NCBI GenBank assembly: GCA_021201395.1
Contig: JAJQFB010000074.1
Coordinates: 1 to 34,202 of the forward strand
Length of the DNA stretch: 34,202 bases
Direction: 5' to 3'
Origin: Clostridiales bacterium
Lineage (GTDB): Bacteria; Bacillota; Clostridia; Lachnospirales; CAG-274
Shown here: in pieces, positions 1 to 8,254 of the stretch
Layout of the letters: each line of letters opens with the position of its first letter
How positions within the stretch are numbered: position 1 is the stretch's first letter
Program-made: the position numbers and the translations under genes
The notes under the pieces: model-generated
The model's input: the letters and a program-made list of their open reading frames with translations, nothing else
What the model was told of the DNA's origin: nothing
Databases searched by the model: none

Positions 1-45
1 TAAATGGAAGAATTTGCTATTCATCTTGTTATGTTAACTAAATGA

Positions 46-621
46 CATTGGTTTGTATTTATTTACAATCTTATCTTTTCCGAAGCAGGCGGCTGCGTTA
101 TAGCTTCCGTTCCGGCTACAAACACATTCTCGACAAAGGTTACCCTTTTCGGCTCAATAGATACAGACGTAACCCTTTCAACCGACCTCTTCGGCGGAAG
201 CGGCTGCTCCAACACCGTTACTCTCAATGCCAATCCCTTTGTATGGATAGAGAGCAAGGCCGTAGCCCTTGCGGCGGATCTGGTTTACCCCTCCTGCTGT
301 TCAAACGGAGAGACTTCAACTGCAAGCGACAGCGACCCTGTAGCCGTAAAGGTTACCATAGGCCTTTTTGCAATTATAAAGCTGTTTAGACTCGTAAACC
401 TTATGGTAGAATCCAAAGGCTTCTGTATACCCGATGAAATGGAAGATGTTTCCGCAACAGACCCCTGCGACTTCTTTGAAAGCTTAGACTTCCCTATGGA
501 CAGCTTTGCTCCCCCTCAGAAGCCTGAATTTTTAGCCGGAATCTCCTCGAATATCCCCGCTTCGGAGAGCGTTTCCGACGAGAATGAATCAAACTCACGC
601 AGACACTGCTGCTGCGGCTGA
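46..621 (+). pseudogene. 5'-broken Cys-rich ORF, possible spore-coat-type protein
   Basis: One frame is open from 46 to the TGA at 619-621, about 191 codons, but contains no ATG before 403 and no GTG or TTG near its beginning. From about position 80 the codon use is like the neighbours. The predicted protein has alternating small and beta-branched residues (VTLFGS, VTLSTDLFGG), then a segment with CIPDEMED and CDFFESLDFP, and ends HCCCG. All three frames are stopped between 35 and 45, so the first ~80 bases look unrelated to the gene. Either the 5' end was deleted or replaced, or the window edge is a bad join. The C-F-F-x-x-L-x-F-P pattern near the end recalls poorly characterised clostridial spore-associated proteins, which would fit the spoIVA neighbour, but this is recollection only. 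An intact short gene starting at 403 (72 aa) is possible but less likely. Confidence 0.4.
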
Positions 622-717
622 AAGGGCAGTATCCTGCGGACATTAAATGAAGCATAATTTATTCTCCCGTTGAATATCTTAATCTAAAAGAAGCTGATAT
701 TTTTCGGGAGGAATTTT

Positions 718-2196
718 ATGGAAAAATATGAAATTTATAAAGACATAGAAAACCGCTGCGGCGGAAATATTTACATAGGGGTCGTAGGACCTGTCAGAAC
801 GGGAAAGTCAACTTTTATAAAAGCCTTTATGGAAAAGCTTGTTTTGCCCAACATAGCGGACGAAAACGAGAGAAAAAGAACAAAAGACGAGCTTCCCCAA
901 AGCGGAAACGGCAAAATAATTATGACAACCGAGCCTAAGTTTATACCCGGAGAAGCGGTCAAAATTAAGCTTAACGAAACGGCGGAGCTTGCAGTAAGAA
1001 TGATTGACTGCGTAGGCTATATGGCCGAGGGAGCTACAGGCCATATGGACGGGGACAGTCCCCGAATGGTAACGACCCCCTGGTCTGAGGAAAAAATTCC
1101 CTTTGAGGAAGCGGCGGAAACAGGAACAAAAAAGGTTATAAACGACCACTCTTCAATAGGCATTGTTGTAACAACAGACAGCTCAGTTACAGATCTGCCC
1201 CGTGAAGCCTATTTAAAAGCGGAAAAGAGAGTTGCCTCAGAGCTTAACGCTATAAACAAGCCCTTTGTTATCGTTCTTAACACCTCCGCCCCGAATTCCG
1301 AAAAAACAGTGGTTCTTCAAAAGCAGATGGAGGAGGAATACGGTGTAAGTGTTGTTCCCGTAGACTGTATGAATATGAACACGGGAGAAATAGAGGAAAT
1401 TTTGAGAAAGGTTTTGTATGAATTTCCCGTTGAGGAAATAAGCTTTAACCTGCCGGGCTGGGTTGAGGCTCTTCCCAACGACAACAGCTTAAAGGCAGGC
1501 CTTACAGACACGGTTCTCAATGTTTTTAAGGACGTAAACAGACTTAAGGACATAGAACCCTCGGCAAAAGGAATTTCAGAAAACGAAAATGTAAAGAAAT
1601 GCCGTATTGAGAAAATATCTCTTTCCGAGGGAACGGCTCTTATAGATATAGCCCTTCTCGAAAACCTTTTCTACGATGTTTTGACAGAAACCACAGGCAC
1701 TCCCATAGCCTCTGACAGTCAGCTTATATCCACAATAAAACAGCTTTCAGAGGATAAAAGGGAATTTGACAAAATCAAAAATGCCTTAAGAGAAGCCGAG
1801 GTCAAGGGCTACGGCACAGTCGTACCCGGTATAGAGGAAACCTCTCTTGAAGAGCCGAGCCTCATAAAACAAGGCGGCTCCTACGGTGTCAAAATGAAAG
1901 CAAGCGCCATAAGCTTCCACATTATAAAAGTCCCTGTTTTGACAGAGGTCTCCCCTATTGTGGGCTCAGAGGAACAGAGCCGGGAGCTTTTAAGCTATTT
2001 AAAATCCCGGCTTCAAAACGACAAAGACAAAATTTGGGACTACAACATTTTCGGCAAGACCTTAGCAGACCTTGTAAGCGACGGCTTTAACAATAAGCTT
2101 AATAATATGCCTGAGGACGCCCAACAAAAGCTCTGCCGCACTGTGGAAAAAATAATAAACCGGGGAAACGGCAGGCTTATCTGCATACTTTTATAA
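718..2196 (+). CDS. spoIVA: Stage IV sporulation protein A (SpoIVA), spore coat morphogenesis ATPase
   Basis: SpoIVA is made in the mother cell at engulfment. It hydrolyses ATP to polymerise on the forespore surface and forms the platform for coat assembly. The 492-residue length equals that of the Bacillus protein. The start is fixed by GGGAGG eight bases upstream. Residues 24-31 (GPVRTGKS) form the Walker A P-loop, and MIDCVGYM near residue 97 fits the Walker B/switch region. A long helical middle domain follows, and the C-terminus (GNGRLICILL) is the conserved hydrophobic tail. The gene stands alone on the + strand and converges on apt, sharing a terminator with it. A CATAATTT box at 653-660 resembles a SigE -10, but its -35 partner is poor. 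Identification is secure; the promoter is not. Confidence 0.96.
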   Translation: MEKYEIYKDIENRCGGNIYIGVVGPVRTGKSTFIKAFMEKLVLPNIADENERKRTKDELPQSGNGKIIMTTEPKFIPGEAVKIKLNETAELAVRMIDCVGYMAEGATGHMDGDSPRMVTTPWSEEKIPFEEAAETGTKKVINDHSSIGIVVTTDSSVTDLPREAYLKAEKRVASELNAINKPFVIVLNTSAPNSEKTVVLQKQMEEEYGVSVVPVDCMNMNTGEIEEILRKVLYEFPVEEISFNLPGWVEALPNDNSLKAGLTDTVLNVFKDVNRLKDIEPSAKGISENENVKKCRIEKISLSEGTALIDIALLENLFYDVLTETTGTPIASDSQLISTIKQLSEDKREFDKIKNALREAEVKGYGTVVPGIEETSLEEPSLIKQGGSYGVKMKASAISFHIIKVPVLTEVSPIVGSEEQSRELLSYLKSRLQNDKDKIWDYNIFGKTLADLVSDGFNNKLNNMPEDAQQKLCRTVEKIINRGNGRLICILL

Positions 2197-2217
2197 ATAA
2201 AACAGATATTTCCCACG

Positions 2218-2247
2218 AAAAAAGCCCGGTTAAATCCGGACTTTTTG
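2218..2247. terminator. Bidirectional intrinsic terminator between spoIVA and apt
   Basis: The arms AAAAAGCCCGG and CCGGACTTTTT pair around a TTAAAT loop with one C/A mismatch. A-runs and T-runs flank the stem, so both strands have a U-tract. The hairpin ends spoIVA on the + strand and the yebC-apt operon on the - strand. Confidence 0.85.
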
Positions 2248-2285
2248 CTGTATTGTTTCACTGTATTATTTTACTTTTTGCTCTG

Positions 2286-2810
2286 TCATTCACCCTCAAA
2301 GGCAACAACAGTCTGAACGTCATAGCCCTCAAGGAGCTTCCTGCCCCCTAAATCGAGCAGCTCTATGGCAAACCGCAGGGCGGCTACCGTTGCCCCCATT
2401 TCCTCAATAAGCTCGCAGATTGCCTTTGCCGTGCCGCCTGTTGCAAGGAGATCGTCTATAATTACCACCCTGTCTCCGGGGCTGATTGCGTCCTTATGTA
2501 TTTCCAGAACCTCAGTACCGTATTCAAGGTTATACTCCTTGCTTATAACCTCCGCAGGAAGCTTTCCCTTTTTGCGGACGGGAATAAAGCCCTTTTTAAG
2601 GTTGTAGGCAAGGGGCATACTGAAAATAAAGCCTCTGGATTCGGGGCCTGCCACTAAGTTGAAGTCATAGCCTACAAGGCTGTCCGCTATTTCGTCTATG
2701 GTGGCCGTCATAGCGATAGGATCCTTTAAAAGTGTTGTAATATCCCTGAACATAACTCCTTTAGCGGGAAAATCGGGGATTGTTCTTATGCTGTCTAAAA
2801 TTATACCCAT
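2286..2810 (-). CDS. apt: Adenine phosphoribosyltransferase
   Basis: Apt is a cytoplasmic purine-salvage enzyme that converts adenine and PRPP to AMP and pyrophosphate. The signature PRPP-binding loop VVIIDDLLATGGT lies near residue 120, and the N-terminal IRTIPDFPAKGVMFRDIT block is typical of APRT. The reading frame extends to a GTG at 2819, but the AAGAGAG ribosome site sits eight bases before the ATG at 2810 and almost touches the GTG. I therefore take the ATG, giving 174 aa, the normal length. It is the last gene of the operon, 24 bases after recJ. A recJ-apt pair is common in Firmicutes and is often followed by relA; here spoIVA lies convergently downstream instead. Confidence 0.96.
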   Translation of the reverse strand: MGIILDSIRTIPDFPAKGVMFRDITTLLKDPIAMTATIDEIADSLVGYDFNLVAGPESRGFIFSMPLAYNLKKGFIPVRKKGKLPAEVISKEYNLEYGTEVLEIHKDAISPGDRVVIIDDLLATGGTAKAICELIEEMGATVAALRFAIELLDLGGRKLLEGYDVQTVVAFEGE

Positions 2811-2834
2811 TTTATTCACTCTCTTTCGGTTGAT

Positions 2835-4586
2835 TTAAGATTTTCTGAAGTCGATTAATGATATTTGCACGCTGACCTTTCCGTTGTAAACATTTTTTTC
2901 AATTTGGAAAACAATGTCAGCAAAAAACTGCATTACACCGTTTCCCGAATATACCTCCTCCCATTTGTCAAGGCCGTATTCGGATATGACAAAGCTCTTA
3001 AGCTTGTCGAATATGCCGAAGCCGACGCCCCTCAACTCCCTTTTCTCGTGAAAAAAAACAAACTGCACAAAGTTCCTGTTTTTTCCTACGAATCTGATAC
3101 ACTTTATATAAACGCCCCTTGCAGCAAAGACAGGGGCAGAATTTCCCTCTCCGAAAGGCTTCATTTTCTCTAATTCGCTGCAAAGTTCCAAACTAATCTG
3201 TGAAAAACCCAGTTCTTTGTCAATATAGATTTTTTCCTCCATATCCTCCGTATTTAGAGAACAGCCCTCGTTAAGGCGGCGCCTAAGCTCCGCTATGTTT
3301 TCTTTTCTGAGGGTTAGGCCTACTGCCTGTCTGTGGCCGCCGAACCTTACAAGTAAATCACGGCACCCGTCCACTGCCTTAAACATATCGTAGACCTCTA
3401 CGGAACGGCCTGAACCTTTCACATACTCCTCTCCGTCGGTTAAAATTATAGCAGGTCTTGAAAAGCGTTCCTTTATTTTCCCTGCCGCCAGACCTGCTAT
3501 ACTTTCGTGTATATCGGGCTCATATGCCACAATAACCTTATCGGGATTTTCCTCGGAAACGGAGCCTAAAACTTTTTTACAGGCCTCCTCCGTAAGATTT
3601 TTTCGGCTTTCATTTAATATTTTAAGCCTATCCGCAAGCTCCCTTACCCTCGTCAGGTCATCGGAGAGAAAAATATCCATATAATCCGCCGCTTTTCCCA
3701 TTCTTCCGGCGGAATTTATAAAGGGGCCTATTATAAAGCCTACGGTATAGTCGGTTATTTTCTTCCCCAAAACACCCTGAATCGTGATAATCTCCCTTAT
3801 GCCCGGGTTTGTGTTCTTTTCGGAGTTTAAAAGTCTGAGCCCCATATGGGCTATGACCCTGTTTTCGCCCTTAAGCTCCACCATATCGCAGAGAGTGGCT
3901 ATTGCTGCAAATATGAACAGCTCCGCTTCCCTTTCGATTTGCTTATTTAAGCTGTCATACAGCCCTCTTATAAACCTGTAGCAAAGCCCTCCGGCACAAA
4001 ATTCCCTAAAGGAATAGCCGCAGCCGGATATTTTCATATCTATAAGAGCATCGGCTTCGGGGAGAAGCTCTTTATCTTCTGTTTTGTGGGGGGAGTGATG
4101 ATCCAGTATAACAAGCTTCATTCCCAAAGCCTTTATATATCCGCACTCCTCTGTAGCCGAGATACCGTTGTCGCAGCAGATTATTAAATCGGTTCCCCCG
4201 TCCTTAAGCTTTTTTACGGCTCTCATATTAAGGCCGTAGCCCTCTGAAAATCTGTCGGGAATGTAATATTCCGCCTTTGCCCCTAGACCTCTTAAGCCCT
4301 TTATGAGTATGGCCGTACTCATAACTCCGTCGGCGTCATAGTCGCCGTAAACGGTTATTTTTTCGTTATTATTAATGCTTATTCTTATTATTTCACAGGC
4401 TCTCTTAAACTCCTCAAGCTCTGAAATATTACCGAAGTCCTCCAATTTGGGATTTAGATAGGAAAGAGCCGCCCCTCTTGAGGTTATACCTCTGTTAAAG
4501 AGGAACGCCGCCGAAACAGGGGAAATTCCCAAATCCTCCGCCATAAGAGCCGAGCCTTTTTTACTGCCCCTTAATATCCATTTCAT
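2835..4586 (-). CDS. recJ: Single-stranded-DNA-specific exonuclease RecJ
   Basis: RecJ is a 5'-3' ssDNA exonuclease that works in RecF-pathway recombination, mismatch repair and base-excision repair. The 583-aa protein has the DHH phosphoesterase motifs: YGDYDADGVMS near residue 80 and the DHH of ILDHHSPH near 165 for metal binding. The DHHA1 motif GGHRQAVGL is near residue 413, and an OB-fold-like C-terminus follows. The segment HESIAGLAAGKIKERF stands where many homologs have EGVIGIVAxRLKE, a mild divergence. The ATG overlaps the upstream DUF1189 stop (ATGA), and AGGAG precedes it by five bases, which indicates translational coupling. Confidence 0.95.
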   Translation of the reverse strand: MKWILRGSKKGSALMAEDLGISPVSAAFLFNRGITSRGAALSYLNPKLEDFGNISELEEFKRACEIIRISINNNEKITVYGDYDADGVMSTAILIKGLRGLGAKAEYYIPDRFSEGYGLNMRAVKKLKDGGTDLIICCDNGISATEECGYIKALGMKLVILDHHSPHKTEDKELLPEADALIDMKISGCGYSFREFCAGGLCYRFIRGLYDSLNKQIEREAELFIFAAIATLCDMVELKGENRVIAHMGLRLLNSEKNTNPGIREIITIQGVLGKKITDYTVGFIIGPFINSAGRMGKAADYMDIFLSDDLTRVRELADRLKILNESRKNLTEEACKKVLGSVSEENPDKVIVAYEPDIHESIAGLAAGKIKERFSRPAIILTDGEEYVKGSGRSVEVYDMFKAVDGCRDLLVRFGGHRQAVGLTLRKENIAELRRRLNEGCSLNTEDMEEKIYIDKELGFSQISLELCSELEKMKPFGEGNSAPVFAARGVYIKCIRFVGKNRNFVQFVFFHEKRELRGVGFGIFDKLKSFVISEYGLDKWEEVYSGNGVMQFFADIVFQIEKNVYNGKVSVQISLIDFRKS

Positions 4587-5332
4587 AATGTCTCCTGCTG
4601 AAAGTCGTCTTTATGCTTTTTACAGCTGTCGAGGCCGAAATACATATAGGCCAAAATAATTCCGAAGAAAATGTAGTTGTGCATAGACAGGGAAAAAACC
4701 GTAAGAACAGCCTTTAAAATTGCCGCTGTTGTGGAAGCATATATGCCTAATTTAAAGGAATCCGTAAAGTTTAAGCCGCCCCTCAAAATGTTTGACATAA
4801 GCTTCCCCAAAAGCCATACAAAAAGCAGAAGCACAAGCTTCGAAAGTATAAAAAACAGTATCAGAATGCCATAGCTTACATATTTTATTATATTTATTAC
4901 GGCCGAAAGAGCATAATTGTCAAAGCCCTCAAATTCTTCAAGGCTTGTTCTGCTGTATATATCGGCAAGCTTGCTTTCCACGAGTATTTCGCTGCCGCTT
5001 ATGAATATGCCTTGGTCATAGTCCTCCTCGGAAGTAAGTTCTTCAACATCGTCAGCCGAAGCGTCCATCTTTATTATTGTTCCGCCGACGTCTATGTCTA
5101 TAACGTCCTCGGCTGTGAGCTTTCCGTCCTGTATTACAAATTCGGGGACATTTTCGGCTATCAGCCCGTAAACCTGAGACAAGGCCGGAACAACAGAAAA
5201 AGCCATAATTACTGTTGTCAGCAGGGAAATAAGAAAATAATACAACAGGGACGAGCCTGCGGTTGTCTTTATAAGCTCATAGTATTCATCAAATTTGTAA
5301 ATCGAAGTTAAAAATCTTTGCCGTAACTTCAT
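4583..5332 (-). CDS. DUF1189-family membrane protein
   Basis: This 249-aa protein has a hydrophobic segment near residues 28-50, then an acidic, probably extracytoplasmic domain (about 55-140). Three or four more membrane segments fill the C-terminal half. The order, a short N-terminal amphipathic stretch (FLTSIYKFDEYYEL), TM, soluble loop, TM cluster, is that of DUF1189 proteins. The molecular function of that family is not established. A GAGAGG ribosome site precedes the ATG. The gene ends inside the recJ start codon (4-base overlap), so the two are co-translated. I assign no function. Confidence 0.7.
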   Translation of the reverse strand: MKLRQRFLTSIYKFDEYYELIKTTAGSSLLYYFLISLLTTVIMAFSVVPALSQVYGLIAENVPEFVIQDGKLTAEDVIDIDVGGTIIKMDASADDVEELTSEEDYDQGIFISGSEILVESKLADIYSRTSLEEFEGFDNYALSAVINIIKYVSYGILILFFILSKLVLLLFVWLLGKLMSNILRGGLNFTDSFKLGIYASTTAAILKAVLTVFSLSMHNYIFFGIILAYMYFGLDSCKKHKDDFQQETL

Positions 5333-5348
5333 AACAAGCCTCTCTGTT

Positions 5349-5759
5349 TCACATTAAAAGATTTTTTATAAACAAAACCATACCTACCCCCACAACAAGA
5401 AGCCCTGCTGTCTGGAGGGTAAGCTCCGTCAGCTTTTCCTCGGCGAAAAGGGAAGGGTCCTTAAGGTCATACCTTATCCTTATTTTTTCCCCTACCTTTT
5501 GCTTCGTAGGCGAGGTCATTTTGGTATAGGTTTTTCTGTAGAGGGTTCCTGCGGCTCTGTATTGTATAACCGGGGAGTAATAGCTTGTTTCGCTTGTCTT
5601 TCCCGAATTTACAATCTCTTCCTTTACACCGATTATCTCGGCGTCGGTTCTGCCCCCGTAGGAACGAACCCCTAAAAGCTCCTTAAGTTTTATAAAGAAG
5701 CCTATAAACCCGGCAAGCCCTGCAAGACCGAAAGGAATAAGCAATATATTGTCAACCAT
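5349..5759 (-). CDS. DUF3592-like small membrane protein
   Basis: This 136-aa protein has a TM segment at residues 4-24 and a second at about 114-133. Between them is a soluble beta-rich domain containing SYYSPVIQYRAAGTLYRK and a KVGEKIRIRYDLKDPS turn. This layout, with a Y-x-P-V-I-x-Y core and a G-E-K-I-x-I-x-Y-D-P end, is characteristic of DUF3592. The family's role is unknown; its soluble part is thought to sit between two membrane helices. AAGGAG lies five bases before the ATG. The gene sits between yebC and the DUF1189 gene in a tightly spaced operon. Confidence 0.65.
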   Translation of the reverse strand: MVDNILLIPFGLAGLAGFIGFFIKLKELLGVRSYGGRTDAEIIGVKEEIVNSGKTSETSYYSPVIQYRAAGTLYRKTYTKMTSPTKQKVGEKIRIRYDLKDPSLFAEEKLTELTLQTAGLLVVGVGMVLFIKNLLM

Positions 5760-5788
5760 AATTTCTCCTTAATAAATAATTGGTATGA

Positions 5789-6520
5789 TTATTCGTCTAA
5801 ATTGTGGTATACGTTTTTAACATCGTCGTCCTCATCCAGCATATCGAGAAGCTTGTTCATTTTCTTTATGTCGTCCTCGTCCGTAAGCTCTGTGTATGTC
5901 TGGGGAATCATCGTTATTTCGGCTTCCTCCGGTTCATAGCCTGCGGCCTCTAAAGCCTCTCTTACGCTTGAAAAGTCGTCGGGATCCGTTATAATCTCGA
6001 AGCAGTCATCTTCGCTTAAAAAGTCCTCCGCTCCTGCGTCCAAAGCGGCCATCATAAGCTCTTCTTCGTCTATCTCTTCGTCCTCGTCTTTGGGAATTAT
6101 AATCTGACCCTTTTCGTCAAACATAAAGGAAACACAGCCTGTCGTGCCCATATTTCCGCCGCCCTTTGTAAAAGCCGCCCTTACGTTTGCGGCGGAGCGG
6201 TTTTTGTTGTCTGTCAGCACATCTACAATCACCGCAACTCCTCTGGGGCCGTAGCCTTCATATCTTATGGATTCGTAATTAACGGCACTTAGGTTTCCGG
6301 CCGCTTTTTTAATGCTTCTTTCTATGGTATCGTTGGGCATATTGTTGGACTTGGCCTTTGCAATAACATCTCTCAGCTTGGAATTTGAGTCCGGGTTGGC
6401 GCCTCCTGCTTTAACCGCAATGGCTATTTCCTTTCCTATAACAGTAAAAATTTTGCCCTTTGCGGCGTCGTTTTTCTCCTTTTTATGCTTTATGTTCGCA
6501 AACTTGGAATGTCCTGACAT
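5789..6520 (-). CDS. yebC: YebC/PmpR/TACO1-family protein
   Basis: The 243-aa protein starts [20 protein letters not shown], the invariant N-terminal signature of the family, and continues with [17 protein letters not shown]. The usual acidic C-terminal domains 2 and 3 follow. Members were first described as DNA-binding transcription regulators. More recent work links bacterial YebC to translation through proline-rich stretches. AGGAGG precedes the ATG by seven bases. It is the first gene of the five-gene operon and lies directly behind a consensus promoter. Confidence 0.95.
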   Translation of the reverse strand: MSGHSKFANIKHKKEKNDAAKGKIFTVIGKEIAIAVKAGGANPDSNSKLRDVIAKAKSNNMPNDTIERSIKKAAGNLSAVNYESIRYEGYGPRGVAVIVDVLTDNKNRSAANVRAAFTKGGGNMGTTGCVSFMFDEKGQIIIPKDEDEEIDEEELMMAALDAGAEDFLSEDDCFEIITDPDDFSSVREALEAAGYEPEEAEITMIPQTYTELTDEDDIKKMNKLLDMLDEDDDVKNVYHNLDE

Positions 6521-6574
6521 ATCTTTTCCTCCTAAAATTAAAATCTCTGTATAATGTCATAACACATCATTTTA

Positions 6575-6603
6575 ATTGTACCACCTTAAAGCAAAAATTT
6601 CAA
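6575..6603 (-). promoter_or_regulatory. SigA-type promoter of the yebC-apt operon
   Basis: On the minus strand, TTGAAA (6603-6598), a 17-base spacer and TACAAT (6580-6575) form a near-consensus vegetative promoter about 55 bases upstream of yebC. Confidence 0.65.
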
Positions 6604-6607
6604 TAAC

Positions 6608-6645
6608 ATTTTAAAATGATTTTTGAGATTTTAAAATGATTTTGA
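6608..6645. repeat. Tandem ~18-bp AT-rich direct repeat between divergent promoters
   Basis: ATTTTAAAATGATTTT followed by GA occurs twice, at 6608 and 6628, with a 20-base pitch. Each copy contains the palindrome ATTTTAAAAT. The repeats lie between the yebC and GH28 promoters and could be an operator or a curved DNA element. Confidence 0.35.
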
Positions 6646-6696
6646 AAATTAAGAATGCAAAATGTAAAAGTTTTAAAATTTTTTGTAAAAAAACTA

Positions 6697-6725
6697 TTGT
6701 CAGAATTTAGTTTTTGTATTAAAAT
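6697..6725 (+). promoter_or_regulatory. Promoter for the GH28 gene
   Basis: TTGTCA (6697-6702), a 17-base spacer and TAAAAT (6720-6725) predict a transcript start near 6732, about 50 bases before the ATG. Confidence 0.55.
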
Positions 6726-6781
6726 AGAAATATCTATATTTTATTTAAAGCCAAATATTATATCATACGGAGGGTTGATAT

Positions 6782-8152
6782 ATGAAATATTTAGATTTTA
6801 CCGTTACTGAGCCCGAATTCAGAGACACAATATATTCCGTTAAGGATTTCGGAGCAAAGGGCGACGGCTTCACAAACAACACAGAGGCAATAAATGCAGC
6901 CATAAGCCGTGCTTCAAAGGCAGGCGGAGGCGTTGTTACCGTTCCCAGGGGAATTTTCTTTACAGGCCCTATAAGACTTCAAAACGACGTAAATCTTCAC
7001 CTTCAGGCAGGTGCAGTACTTTTGTTCTCCGCAAACGTAGACGACTATCCCCTTGATATGGTAAATTATGAGGGAAGTATGGCCTACCGCTGCACATCTC
7101 CCATCAGTGCAAAGGGCTGTACTAACATAGCCATAACGGGCAAGGGCGTTATAAACGGCTCCGGTGACCCATGGAGGCCTGTTAAAAAGTTCAAGGTTCC
7201 CGACAGAAGATGGAAAAAGCTTATTTCCTCAGGCGGCTCCATTAACGTTCTAAACGGCAGCGAAGAGACATGGTGGCCCACAGACAGAGCAAGAATAGGC
7301 CACGACCTTTTAAGTACATACGGCCCCAACCTTAAAGACTACGACATTTGCTATGACTGCCGTGATTTTTTGAGACCCTGTCTTATTTATCTTGAAAACT
7401 GCCACAATATTCTTATTAAAAACGTAACTCTTAAAAACTCCCCTGCATGGAGTATTCACCCCTTTATGTGCGACAATATTATGGTAAAGGACATTATAGT
7501 AAGCAACTCCGACACGGCTCAAAACTCCGACGGAATCGATATTGACTGCTGCCATAATGTTAAAATACTTGATTCCAGCTTTGACGTAGGCGACGACGGT
7601 ATCTGTATGAAATCCGGCAAGAACGAGGAAGGTTGGGCAAGAGGAATTTCCACCCATAATGTATATGTCTGCAACTGCACCGTTTTCCACGGCCACGGCG
7701 GCTTCGTTTTAGGCAGCGAAATGAGCGGGGGCCTGCGCAATATCGAAATAGAGGATTGCACCTTTATAACCACCGATGTGGGCATTAAATTCAAAAGCTG
7801 TGTAGGCAGAGGCGGCGTAATTGAGGACATCTATATACACGGCATAAATATGATGCACATTCCCAAAGAGGCCATTGTCTTTACAACAGGCTATGATATG
7901 GACTCCCACGAGGGTCAGCAGGTTTCCGAGGAAGAAATTCCCGAATTTAAAAATATAACAATAGAAAACATAACCTGTACCCACAGCGAATCGCCCATCC
8001 TGATAACAGGTCTTAAAAACAGGCCTATTCACGACGTCACCCTGAGAAATATCAGAATCGCCGCAAAGAAGCTCGACAAGAGATATAAATATGCCGAAAA
8101 CATTAAAGAAATCAACGTTGTAGTAACAGAGCTTTTAGACGAAAATTATTAA
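6782..8152 (+). CDS. Glycoside hydrolase family 28 (polygalacturonase-like), cytoplasmic
   Basis: This 456-aa right-handed beta-helix enzyme is predicted to hydrolyse alpha-1,4 galacturonosyl linkages. The GH28 catalytic set is visible: NSDG with Asp250, DD at 271-272, GHG with His305, and GIKFKS with Lys336 or Lys338. The N-terminal YSVKDFGAKGDG is the common lead-in of bacterial GH28 proteins. There is no signal peptide or membrane anchor, so it should act inside the cell on imported oligogalacturonides, probably as an exo-enzyme. CGGAGGG precedes the ATG. It is monocistronic, but its product, galacturonate, is the substrate of uxaC about 23 kb away. A specificity for another uronate or for rhamnogalacturonan cannot be excluded. 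Confidence 0.92.
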   Translation: MKYLDFTVTEPEFRDTIYSVKDFGAKGDGFTNNTEAINAAISRASKAGGGVVTVPRGIFFTGPIRLQNDVNLHLQAGAVLLFSANVDDYPLDMVNYEGSMAYRCTSPISAKGCTNIAITGKGVINGSGDPWRPVKKFKVPDRRWKKLISSGGSINVLNGSEETWWPTDRARIGHDLLSTYGPNLKDYDICYDCRDFLRPCLIYLENCHNILIKNVTLKNSPAWSIHPFMCDNIMVKDIIVSNSDTAQNSDGIDIDCCHNVKILDSSFDVGDDGICMKSGKNEEGWARGISTHNVYVCNCTVFHGHGGFVLGSEMSGGLRNIEIEDCTFITTDVGIKFKSCVGRGGVIEDIYIHGINMMHIPKEAIVFTTGYDMDSHEGQQVSEEEIPEFKNITIENITCTHSESPILITGLKNRPIHDVTLRNIRIAAKKLDKRYKYAENIKEINVVVTELLDENY

Positions 8153-8170
8153 AAAATCATTAAAAACAGC

Positions 8171-8204
8171 TTAAGCGGTCTGAAACATAATTCAGACCGC
8201 TTAA
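8171..8204. terminator. Perfect 14-bp hairpin, shared terminator
   Basis: TTAAGCGGTCTGAA and its exact complement flank a six-base loop (ACATAA). On the minus strand it is followed by GTTTTT and then TTTTTT, so it suits the rpn gene. On the plus strand the tract is weaker (ATATTCTC) but can end the GH28 message. Confidence 0.8.
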
Positions 8205-8254
8205 ATATTCTCAAAAACTCAGGCTTAATTATCAGCCGCTTCTACGTTCGGATA

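Noticed and set aside
42-389. 115-codon ORF in a second frame near the window start
   Set aside because: Arg-rich, low-quality translation out of frame with the better coding signal that continues to 621.
629-660. SigE promoter for spoIVA
   Set aside because: CATAATTT is an acceptable -10, but the -35 region is poor and the spacing uncertain, so it was left as a remark only.
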